Shown piece after piece: positions 26,061 through 36,458 of a DNA stretch of 64,000 nt. Under the pieces are notes generated by a model, which worked only from the letters and a program-made list of their open reading frames with translations, did no database searches and had not been told where the DNA came from. The DNA is from Quercus robur (lineage: Eukaryota > Streptophyta > Magnoliopsida > Fagales > Fagaceae): positions 18,480,857 to 18,544,856 of the forward strand of contig NC_065545.1 of the NCBI RefSeq assembly GCF_932294415.1, read 5' to 3'. A program made the position numbers and the translations under genes. Each line of letters opens with the position of its first letter. The stretch's first letter is position 1.

Positions 26061-27355
26061 ACTCCTTGACTGGTTTTATTTGACCAGTGGTAATATACTT
26101 TGTTAGCTCTCTACAATCATGTTTGCTTGTGTAAATTAATACGGCAATGGGTGTGAGGCTTGTGTTAAAGTGAAGTAGGGAGTGTTTGCTTGTGGATTGT
26201 GAAAGATCACGATTCAGCTTAGGGCTGAACTTGTGCTTGTTCTTTATCTTTCAGTAGTGAACAATTTCTAACTTTGACATTTTCAGACTGGAAGGAATTG
26301 TTGTCCGAAGTCCAGTCTGTCTTCTTTTTTAACATTTTGAAAGTTTGTATTGAATTCTTAGGGAGCTTGATTTAATTTGGTCTGAAATTCAGCTTGTTAT
26401 GTAAACCTGATTGACATGTCTTGTATGGTTAGAATTCAAGGGACCTGAGTCTTCAGTCCTTGTATTATGCTCATGTTGGAGTCCTTAGTAGGAAAAATGA
26501 AAAACACATGTCAACGGAAAATGTTTTTGGTCATCAACAGAAAACAAATTTAATAAACTTCACACCACAATAAAAAATTTAAAATCATAACTTCTCTCTC
26601 TTTTGCCACCACAAACCAACTGTTGATCGTTATTGATTGACTCTTTCCCAATTGAAGATTTTTACTCAACTGTTTTTCTCAGATACAGTTACATTTAAAT
26701 TCCAAATTTGGGATTTCTTTTTTATTTATTATATATTTAAGGTACTCAAATCAAATGATGCAAAAATATAGGAAATATTTTATCATCTAAAAATGTACTC
26801 TTATTTTTGGAATTGCAACCAGACACGAGAAACACGTCATTTATAGAAAATGTTTTTTATCAAAACAAACAGAGTTTTAGTAATTTTGGAATCGCAGGGT
26901 GGTAACTTACCAAAAAAGGGAAATAAATGGAGAAGAGTATCCTAAGTAACTACCTTTTAGGGATGCTATGAGGAATAAAATTGTGATGGTTTGTGTTTTC
27001 AATGAAATGCAATAAAAAATAAAATAAGACTGCTCCATTTCCTGTAGAAGATCTTGCTTTGCCAAACTATCTCCCTCATATTTCTATCAACTATTGGAAA
27101 AAGGGATCAGTAAGTTTAGATGCTCTTCAATTAATTAATTTTTACCAATGATCTCTCTTCTTTTACAAGTTTTTACCTATAACCCCTCATAAACATGTTA
27201 AATATTGAGATGGTGGAACCTAATCTAATCATGAACCACTTACTTGCTAATTGCATGTCATTCAAATTATCTTTTAAAATGATAGTGCCAACCTAATATT
27301 CTTTGTAATCTGAGCTTAGATGCGGCCACTGTGTTGAATATGGAAAACCCAATTA
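26061..27355. other. 3' flank of RopGAP and intergenic DNA
   Basis: The first few hundred bases are the likely 3' UTR of the RopGAP. The remainder is AT-rich with no recognised gene. Confidence 0.4.
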
Positions 27356-27571
27356 TCATCTCTTCACTGTGATGTCCTCTTGGTTGCTTTCTCCTCCACT
27401 ATGTAAGAGAACACTGTAAGAAGTTTCTACCATATTTATTGCCTTCCAGTCGTCTTCTTCCCATACACTGTCCTGGTTGTTAAAGAGGAAAAGGGCACCA
27501 AAGAATGTGGTTTGATCTCCTAATGCAAAGCCTTGAACGGTCTTAGCTGAACTAGAACCAGGCATATCTCC
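27356..27571 (-). CDS. Orphan terminal-exon-like ORF, unknown protein
   Basis: A 71-codon open stretch begins directly after a good acceptor (TTGGTATTGCAG, minus strand, ending at 27572) and runs to TGA. It reads GDMPGSSSAKTVQGFALGDQ, then TTFFGALFLFNNQDSVWEED and DWKAINMVETSYSVLL. Composition and the intact splice acceptor look like a genuine last exon. I do not recognise the family, and no partner exon was found between here and the acidic-protein gene at 27919, whose own frame ends in a stop. It may be a remnant of a lost gene, or an alternative 3' exon reached from upstream. Confidence 0.4.
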   Translation of the reverse strand, partial: GDMPGSSSAKTVQGFALGDQTTFFGALFLFNNQDSVWEEDDWKAINMVETSYSVLLHSGGESNQEDITVKR

Positions 27572-27918
27572 CTGCAATACCAAGCTCCATTAAAAATTTC
27601 ATTTACAAAGAAGGTAGCTGCAATGTACAGCTCTTGAGATCTATGGAATTGGGTTAGTAACAAAATCACCATAGCAAGGTTTCAGTAATGCATAAAGAAG
27701 AATATTGATGGCAAACATGCCTTGTATGAAGAGTTAAATGTTATCTTGTCTATTACTATTAGCAAATATGTACAGTTGTTTGAACCTAATCTAATGAACA
27801 AAACCACTACCCTCTCATCCTCTCTCTTTCGAAAGCCACTCAAAAAGAAGAGAAATCCAAAAGAGAATTCTATGAAACAAACATAGAAAAGAGCTAAGAA
27901 CAAAAAAAGGGAACTTTT

Positions 27919-28395
27919 TTAGGATGCCAAGCATGTCTCCCAAAATAGTCTGCTCCTCTCTGCCTCATTCATCGAATGCTTACTTGTATCAACAGAAACA
28001 CTTGATTTTTGATGGCCCATTAGCTTCCAATCTTGTTTACCAGTAGATTTTCTATAACTAAGGACCTCATCTTCATCTTCATCTTCATCTTCATCCTCTT
28101 CCTCATCATCATCGTCACCATCATCATCATCATGAACACATGGTTGAATATCAGAATCATCAACCTCACTCACTCTAGGAAAATCAGATAAATCAAAGAT
28201 ACATGACTCCGCATCATCATCATCATCAGCCATAGCAATGTCTTGGCCAATTTTATCATCACCACCACCCTTTATGGTATTACAGTCACCTTCAGAATCT
28301 CCTGTTGCTTCAAAGAGCAAGAAAGAAGACACGTCCACAACATTCTCCAAGTTCATCTTCTTTTTCCACAATGAAAACAAATCTTTTGTAAACAT
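27919..28395 (-). CDS. Small acidic plant protein of unknown function
   Basis: Single-exon frame of 158 residues on minus. It starts MFTKDLFSLWKKK and continues MNLENVVDVSSFLLFEATGD. Met14 (28356) may be the ancestral start, since the following block is the part I recall as conserved in plant homologues. The middle is very acidic, with DDDDDAESC and, near residues 85-112, a long Asp/Glu run coded by GAT/GAA repeats. The end is conserved-looking (MNEAERSRLFWETCLAS). No membrane segment or enzyme motif is visible. The function is unknown to me, and the intact frame with conserved ends argues that it is a real gene. Confidence 0.75.
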   Translation of the reverse strand: MFTKDLFSLWKKKMNLENVVDVSSFLLFEATGDSEGDCNTIKGGGDDKIGQDIAMADDDDDAESCIFDLSDFPRVSEVDDSDIQPCVHDDDDGDDDDEEEDEDEDEDEDEVLSYRKSTGKQDWKLMGHQKSSVSVDTSKHSMNEAERSRLFWETCLAS

Positions 28396-28400
28396 GGAGT

Positions 28401-28420
28401 CTCTCTCTCTCTCTCTCTCA
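28401..28420. repeat. (CT)n tract in the acidic-protein leader
   Basis: About ten CT units lie immediately upstream of the ATG at 28395, in the expected 5' UTR. GA/CT tracts in leaders are common in plants and may affect expression. Confidence 0.8.
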
Positions 28421-28468
28421 ATGTTGTCACACTTAAAAAATTCTAAAATAATTTCCCAAGTCTGCCTC

Positions 28469-28476
28469 TATATATA
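28469..28476 (-). promoter_or_regulatory. Likely TATA box of the acidic-protein gene
   Basis: TATATATA on minus followed by GAGG, 74 bp upstream of the ATG at 28395. Spacing fits a leader of about 40-45 nt that would include the (CT)n tract. Confidence 0.55.
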
Positions 28477-28509
28477 CGAAATTATAAATAGACACTTAGA
28501 AAGATAATA

Positions 28510-31500
28510 AGAAAATCTAAAGTAAGAAGGTGGGCTCTCTTGTTTGACACTTTATTAAGTAGTGGTGGGCTGGCTGTCTAAGTTAGCCTCCTCAAATTGA
28601 ACTTTTATTGTCGAAAACAATGGGAAAAAAATGATTATTTTATATTAGTTAATATAACGCAAGTAAACTGTATTAAAGTGTGGCTGTTCTTCTAGAACAA
28701 AGACAACTAATGCATGCCAAAACTGGTTCAACCCAATCTTCTAGAAAAGAGAGCAACAATTTATATTGGTGGACCAACTCATCCATCTAGAAGGGATTCC
28801 ACATATCCTTACACGTGTATGGCACATGGTTTCCAAATATTATTGGACGTTTCTATTCCATTTGATAATAACTTGTACTACACTTATTTGTTTGTTTGTT
28901 GTTATTATTTTATTTTAGAAGTTAGAGAACACAAAATGAGTAGAGGGAACGTTCATCAAAAAAAGAGTAGAGGGAACAAACTAGTGCAACTTTTTTTTTT
29001 TTTTGAGAAACAAACTAGTGCAACTTTAGAGCGTGGATATAGGGAAAACCATGGGATTTGAACTTATCTGTTTCTAATTTCCTAATTTTTAGTGGCACTT
29101 GTTTGTCTTTTTTGTAAGCTTCTAGCAAATATTAAGTAGGCAACACAAAATCAAGTTGCTTTTTTTTAAACGTGAATATAGGGATACTCGTGTTATTATT
29201 CATATTAGAGACACAACAAAAATTCACCAAATTCTCAAATTAACCTATACTCTGTCTTTACAACAATGTTGTAGATTTTTGGAAACCAAAAAATAGTTAT
29301 TTTCCCAGTTTAAAACAGAATTTCGAAGACCGTTAAAAGGATGTTTTTAATACTATAGTTGTAAATAAATTGAAAACAATGAACCTCATAGATTTGTCCA
29401 AGGACGGAGTTAAAACTTGAAGTTGGGGGCAGCTTTGCTACTAGTTGCATGTGGTTGCTCTAACTTCTAGCTTTATTGCTTAATTGCTAAGGTTTTTTTT
29501 TAATTTATTTATTTTTATTTTTTATGTGTGCGTTTCCTATTGGGTAAGGACAAAATTATTTTATTTAAAATTTTTTAAAGGGCTGAGTTGGTTGTTTTGG
29601 GTAAAATTGGTTAATTGGGCTGAATTGTTTTTAAGCTATTATTGGTAATTTTTGTTGTTGAGCTAACTTTTTTGGACTTGTATATTTTGTTTTAGATTTT
29701 AGGTTTATAAATCTTTTTATACCCTTTAAAATGAGAAAAATGCTAGAGTTACAAATGACTCTAGATGCAAACCAATAAGAATTTACTGCGTTAGTAGTTT
29801 ATAAAAATGTTGTAGAAAAGTTTGTGGTTATAGTATTACTCTTAAAAAAAAAAATCAATGATATTATTAAGAGAGGCAAAGTATAATTTTATAGAACAAA
29901 ATTACTAAAATTTATACCTATATATATACTAATATTTTTTTTACAAAAAAAAATTTAGGGGCGGGCCATGCCCCCCATGGTCAAAGTCTCCCTCCGTCCT
30001 TGGATTTGTCTAAACTATTCTCTCTCTTAAATTAAAGAGTTTATCTTTATCACAAAAAAAACTTCTTCTATCTCTTAAATTAAGAAACTTATCTTTATCA
30101 TATTAAAAATAAATAAAAATACAATGCTTCAAATTTGAAACTTATCGTTATTTTATAAAAAATAAAAAATAAATAAAAAAAGCACATGAGCTCTATTCCC
30201 TTAATCATTATCCAAAAAAAAAAAATTAAAAAAAAAGTAATTTATACATTCTTTTGTAAATTTTTTTAAAATTTGTTCTTATAAGTGAGAGCCAAATATG
30301 TATAGTGTAAAAATTATTATCTGAAAAGTAGTTTCAATTTCAATTTTTGAAAATTGTTTTCATACTATTTTGATAACAAAAACAAAAATCCTCCTACCAA
30401 ACAGGTAATGAAGTTTCACTTTTTTTTCTTTTCTTTTTTTTATGAGAAAGTTTCACCTATTCTGGATAAATAAATAAATAAAAGTTTATAGATGATAAGG
30501 AATATAATGTAACATTATATGTGGATTTTGACCACAAGTTATGTAGGACTAGGATCTATGTAATTTGTTTACTTGTATTGTGTGGGTCTTTCCTTTTTGG
30601 TTAAGGTAAAGCAACTTAAGACATTAGGTGGGGTAAGTAAACATTCATGATTTATTCAGTCCATGATTATCCATTTGCTTATAAAAAAGAAAGGAAGTTT
30701 CAATGTATTATTGGCAAAATTACTGAAGTATATGAAAAGTTATGGGTCACGAGTCATGACTGAATAATCTGCAATTCAACATTATTGGCTGTTGAACAAT
30801 TTGGAAAATGGACAAACATGGTCATACATTACATGATCGAAACGTGCTTATTACACACAATAGGATTACAGGTCCACAGGTCCATTAAAAACCGATATAT
30901 ACGACCAAAAAAATGGAAAAAGTTGGAAGTTGAAATCTGGCAAAAACTATCAATTTGTCCAAAAATCCATATCTGCTTGACTTTTGTGGCAGCACACCTC
31001 CAATGGCATGTCAACTTTTGTACGAGTTTGCTTTGCGTTATTATATGTACAAACTCAGAATAACATAACGTGTATTAAGAACTAAGAAGCACACGTGAAT
31101 CATGAGGACCCATATAATGTAAACATCTGATTAAAGCAAAATCACTACAAATCAACCACGTCTGTTTGGTTTAGCAGACAAATACCCACCAAAGATCACA
31201 AAAAACTTGTCATGTTTTTATGATATTATTATGGATTTGGTTGAATAATTTAATTAATCTAAGTTTTAAGAAATTAAATAAGTTTTGCTGAATAATTGTT
31301 TCTAGAGAAAAGTTGGGCGCCCATCTCTGTGTTTCATACCTAATCAATAAAAAAGGAAAAGGAAAATAATTTTAATTTTTTTTTTTTTTTCATTTATGGA
31401 TATATCTTGATCAAAATTATATCAGACAGGGAGGTCCTACCTGGCATCAAGATCATATCCTACCCATTTCACAACTAAAACAGTATGAAAAGACCTGCTT

Positions 31501-31946
31501 CCACACATTTCTGCCAAATCCAGCCTTTGTTTTTATGGCAATGCTATAGATATAAAATTTTGTAACCAATTTCACAATTGGTTAGGATGTCAAGTTATGA
31601 TTAGAACATTACTTTCACGTTGACACATCATTTAACCACTCTTATTATGCACTAAAATTTTAGTCACCGGATTTATTGTTGTTTTGATTTTACTAGATCA
31701 TGTAATCTGCTATAAAATTCAGCATATTACATGCAAGTGGAACAAATTTAAAGGCCTAGAAGGATGATGTTATGACTCATGTGCTAGATAAATTATTTAA
31801 ATTTTGTTTAGTGATAGAATATGGCTTCCTAGATGGATTAGTATTGTTATTTATTTGTATTCAAATTATTTCCTATTCATATCAAAAAAAAAAAAAAAAT
31901 CCTATATTTTAGGATAGGATTGATTCCTATGTTTTAGAATTTCTTG
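28510..31946. other. AT-rich intergenic region with short hairpin repeats
   Basis: No supportable gene. Stretches near 29740-29830 and 31530-31680 have the wording of the short hairpin MITE family (for example CAATGCTATAGATA and AATTGGTTAGGATGTCAAG), but the arms are weak. The rest is poly(A)/poly(T)-rich. Confidence 0.4.
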
Positions 31947-31958
31947 ATGAGGCTATCT

Positions 31959-32090
31959 CTTTTTTTTTTTTTTTTAGACAAAATAAAAATTCTACTCTAA
32001 CCTAATTTAAGTGTATATATATGTGAAACTCTTCTCTTGAAAATTAAAACCCCGACCTTACCCTCCACATCCCACAAACACTTATACTTT
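31959..32090 (-). mobile_element. tRNA-type SINE, 5'-truncated, minus copy
   Basis: On minus it reads AAGTATAAGTGTTTGTGGGATGTGG, through TTTCACATATATATACACTT and GGTTAGAGTAGAA, to an A tail (complement of the T run at 31960-31975). It is flanked by a 12-bp target duplication, ATGAGGCTATCT at 31947-31958 and ATGAGGTTATCT at 32091-32102, with one mismatch. The promoter A box is missing, consistent with 5' truncation. It is homologous to the opposed copy at 32181-32312. Confidence 0.8.
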
Positions 32091-32180
32091 ATGAGGTTAT
32101 CTTATTAATGGCTATTTATGTATGTTGAATGCATTAATGAGAATTAAGCATAAAATTAACCCAAACAGTCTATTATACTT

Positions 32181-32312
32181 TAACACAATGGTCACTCCAC
32201 AAGTATAAGTGCTTGTGGAATGTAGGGAGCAAAAGTTGGAGTTCAAGTCTCCAAAAGGAGCTTCACACACATATACACTTAGATTAAATTAGAATAGAAT
32301 TTCTATCTTATA
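32181..32312 (+). mobile_element. tRNA-type SINE, plus copy
   Basis: Starts TTAACACAATGGTCACTCC (A-box region), contains a B-box-like GGAGTTCAAGTCTCC, then CTTCACACACATATACACTT and TAGAATAGAATTTC. It shares 75 percent or so of its sequence with the minus copy about 90 bp upstream, in opposite orientation. No clear target duplication or A tail. The two copies together could fold into a long hairpin. Confidence 0.75.
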
Positions 32313-32401
32313 TTAAGGAGGCTAGTTGCCTTAAATTGACTAGATTATCTTTTTATTTTTCTAGTTCACAATATGAAGATAAATAATAATAATAAAGAGA
32401 A

Positions 32402-32419
32402 GGGGGGGGGGGGGGGGGG
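32402..32419. repeat. poly(G) run of 18 bases
   Basis: Eighteen consecutive G in otherwise AT-rich DNA. Capable in principle of G-quadruplex formation and prone to length error in sequencing. Confidence 0.85.
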
Positions 32420-34243
32420 ATCGGTGTTCTACAACCATGAACCAAACTTTTAACCGGTTTGAAGCCATTTTCAGCATAATGCGAGGGACTGAAAATCCTA
32501 CCCTTCTGTAATACAGAAACTGAAAATGCATTAGGATTACTACAGGCAAGGGTAGAGTGAGTATCAAACCATGAATTGAACCCAAAATGCAATCTTTTCC
32601 CTATTACTGAAAAACAGTCATAAAAACCAATCTCACAAGCAATTCTATAAACAGGTTGCTTGGATTGACATCATAGAATGGGTAAATTCCAGGCTACACA
32701 AGATACCAAGAGCACCAGACTCATCAGCAGATAAGCTATCTTGAAAAAAAGGATCTTGGACCACCTTCAGATAGTTTCTAAAACGGTGTGTGTATCATTA
32801 TGGGCCTTGTAAACAGTAATGATGCCCTTGTTCCTTTATTTTGGGAAGTTTGCCTTACTGATAAATGACAAGTTATCCGAAAAGCTAGAACTACTTGGTA
32901 ATAGTTATTTCAGTTAGTTTAACATTAACATCAGGTGCCTGCAGACAACAGTCACATGCTGCATGTTCTGCTGTCCACATCTAATAAATGAAGAACTTTG
33001 AAAACACAACCAATAGGTTGGAACTGACTAACTAGGGGTTGAAGACTTGAAAATTTCTACAAAAGACGTTGAAATAACTCCAGCGAGTGGGAGAGAAGAA
33101 AATAGGTTGTATGTCAAATTATGTAACAACAAAAATTCAATTCTACTGTTCTCCAACCATGTTATGACCAAATGCCTGAATCTGAAACCATGATACAAAA
33201 AAAGATTGATTTTTTTATAATGAACCAGATTAATAGATGGAATGATCAAACACCCATCACCAAAAAATATGAGAATGTGTTTCTAGAGTTGGGGATAGGA
33301 CAAAGTTTTCATTTTTCAGCATTGTCAAATCTTCAAATTATCTCCCATGCCCCCACCAACACACCCGGAAATTAAGCATCAATTAGGCCGGTGCGTTGCC
33401 ATTTCAATCAATGCCAAAATACTTAATACCAAAAAAAAAAATTTTTGACTTTTGGATAAACCACATCAAAGTTCAGTTGAAGTGATAACAAGACTAATTC
33501 TTAGACAAGTGAAACAACATAATAGTCAAATCATCCCCCAAAAATTCAATTTCTGCTCCCTCATTATTGAACTCTGAAAAAGACTAAAAGATGGCACTCC
33601 ACACTGTTGCTAAAGCTTTATGATGATGCCAGAATTGAAATAAGCGTAAGTACTGGACAGATGGACATTAGTTGTCTGGTTGCACGGCTAAGATAAAACA
33701 CCTGTACAAATATTGAAGAGGACAAACAATTTTTTTTTTTTTGGTACTAACTATATTAAAATATGCAACTAAAGCAGAGGAAAAGCTGAATTATATTTTG
33801 ATTCAAAACAAACCCCAAAAAGACTATCATATTTGGCATTTCAATACCATAAAGTTAAAAATATACAAATATAGCCAGTACAATGAAAAACTTGAAACTA
33901 CATTTAGCTGCTGGTGCCCACTGCCCACTCTGTCCAGACTTCTCAATCATGCTTTTGTATTATCACCCTGAATTCTGAGAAATAGAACCCATCATTCAAT
34001 TTAAAAGACTAGTTTTCCAGGGTTTCATCTTCTTTCTCGGCTATACAATGGAATCCTCCCAACTGCTTTTAATTTCAACATTGGTATTAATAGCTCTGAA
34101 ATTTTTTCCACATGATCTTAAGCAGACGAATTGTGCAGTGACTGGTTACAGTGCAGACTTCCAAATGAACTTATTTCAAGTCAACCCGTGGAAGGCCTAA
34201 CTGAACTCTTTACAAAGGAGGCAAGCCTACAAGAAGACACAAC
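32420..34243. other. intergenic DNA, nothing assigned
   Basis: Less AT-rich than neighbouring spacers but without any recognised exon, transposon end or RNA gene. Confidence 0.35.
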
Positions 34244-34850
34244 TTTTTTTTTGATAGGTAAGAAAGTAATATTATTAATAGAAAAGAAGAAAAGATACAC
34301 AGCATTCACCGATAGTGAACAAAGAACAACAAAGAAATAAAGGAATCAAAAACCTATTCTAAGAGACAAAAGAAAATCAATAATAGTAGAACAATCCAAA
34401 AGACCCCAACACCGAGACCAATCGAAGAGACTCCACTAACACAAATCTAACAACTGGACAAGTGATTTCTCAATATCCTCAAAAGAACACCGATTACGTT
34501 CAAACCAAATAGTCAACATCAAACAACCTAGAACCAAATTCCAAATATCGGAATTATATTTCCCAAGCCAATAGTGCCAACAACATAGTAAGTCTACGAC
34601 CGAACCTGGCATGACCCAATCAATCCCAAATAGCTAAAGCATATGCATCCACATAGAATGAGCTAACAGGAAAAAAAATAAAAAGGTGATCCACAGATTC
34701 CTCATTACAACAACACATACAACAATGATTTGCCAAAGGGTGACCACGAAGCATAAATTTATCCGAAGTGAGAATCTGGCCATGAGCTGCCAGAACTAAC
34801 ATAAAAACTAGAGAAATCAATTCCAAGACAATTCAGTTCTTCCATGCTTT
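34244..34850 (-). mobile_element. LINE (L1-type) 3' fragment with zf-RVT domain
   Basis: On minus, 34826-34620 encodes LVLAAHGQILTSDKFMLRGH then PLANHCCMCCCNEESVDHLFI. This is the Cys/His-rich zf-RVT segment found downstream of reverse transcriptase in plant non-LTR retrotransposons. Further homologous wording follows with frame breaks (for example a shift after VDHLFI...FPV). The element ends in a tract complementary to the T run at 34244-34252, a probable A tail. The reverse transcriptase and endonuclease are absent, so this is a 5'-truncated dead copy. Target duplication not found. Confidence 0.75.
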
Positions 34851-35284
34851 GTGACCTAAAATTTCCTGGTGAAATTGTTTTAATTGCTTAATATATAAGA
34901 AAGCAAATGTAAAGTCAACAACTATAGTTCCACATCTGAGCACTGTATATTATTCTGTATACACTGAACTCTAGATTAACAGCCTAAAACACCAACATGG
35001 AAACCAAATCTCCCTATAAGTGATATTGAAAGAATAGTTTTGCAAAAGGAACATCACTCAATAATACTCTGAAGGAGTAAGTACACAAATCAAGACAATA
35101 TAAACTTGGCATGCATAATAGGGGGTGGAAAAGATACAAGATTCATCATAATGACAAATAATCAGCCTGATGAGATTAGAAATTCACAATTGAAGACCAG
35201 TTCATTTACATGATAATGATGCCAAAATTAAACGAACAGAAAGTGGAAACTAAAGAACTTCTGTTAAGGCCAAGGGCAAAATAC

Positions 35285-35474
35285 CTTCACCAGCATTGAA
35301 AAAATGGGAGCATGGTAATGCTTCTCTTCATTCTTTCCCCCGTTGATATAGAGACTACCTCGGTATTGCTTAGAATATTGGACTGGTTGTAGCAAGGAAG
35401 CACCAACAGAGACCAGAGAATGTAGAATCCACAATTGCCCTTCAACAGCAGTGACGTTCAGGAAGGTAAATACT
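35285..35474 (-). other. exon-like open stretch ending in a splice donor
   Basis: On minus, 63 codons are open: VFTFLNVTAVEGQLWILHSL, then VSVGASLLQPVQYSKQYRGS and LYINGGKNEEKHYHAPIFSM, finishing AAG|GTATTT. There is no initiating Met and no obvious acceptor. The composition is protein-like and more GC-rich than its surroundings. I do not recognise the family. It may be a remnant exon or chance. Confidence 0.25.
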
Positions 35475-36458
35475 CATTAACAAAAAAAAAAATTACATAC
35501 CAATACATGCTAAGACTTCAATTGAAAAAATACCTGAATTTTACATCAAATAAACCATCCAGGGAACATATATACATATATATATATATACACACATATA
35601 TTGGATAACCATCCATGGAACATATATCTAACATTTTCAAATAAATGACTGAAAGAGAAAGTTGCTTCCAACATGTAACTGAAAAAACCAACATGTTGAA
35701 ACAACCTGACATTGTGATGAGTAAAATTGAAGCAGGGCAACTTACTATCTATTTGGTAATCTACCTAAATGGCTATGGTTGATAGTAGCATATGGGGAAC
35801 AACCTGAATGTAAAAGGAAAAAATGTCTTCAACAGATACAACATGGACAAGCACTAGGGATCGATTCTAGAACAATTTTTGGCCAGGAAGACTGCTTGTG
35901 CTGACTACTCAATATCTATGAACTTCACAGGCATTTCACACACTCACAGAGGCAGAGAGAGATGGAGACTTAAATAATTGAAGCACGGCACACAATTTTC
36001 AAAATACACAGGAGATCGATACATGATATTTTTCGAAATAGATAGTCAACACCCCTGCATAAATTATGCAGATTAGGAAATGAGACCCAAAAAGAAAAGG
36101 AAAACACAATGAAAAAAGAATCTTTGAACCAGAGAGAGAGAGATCATCATGATTGTTTCCACACAAAAAATGACTAAAAGATGTTTTCTGGGGAAAAATC
36201 AATAAATTAATTATGAATGTCTAATGTACTTCCATGATACACAAATTACAAATTGTATTGGCACAAAAATGCACCATGAATTACAAGTTTCTGGGATTTC
36301 AATCCCATGAGGCAATTACAAGTTGGATGGAGCAACCCATTGGAGCACACTTAATCGCTAGTCCACCCCAAATAATGATATTGCAGTGAATATGACCAGG
36401 TTGCATGCGACCACAAATCATTAAGAATTCTGCTTTTCCTCCTTGACTTGCCCTCAGC
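35475..36458. other. 3' flank of the BRN-like gene
   Basis: Contains a (TA)n tract near 35575-35590 and probably the 3' UTR of the BRN-like gene just below 36459. No other gene recognised. Confidence 0.35.
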
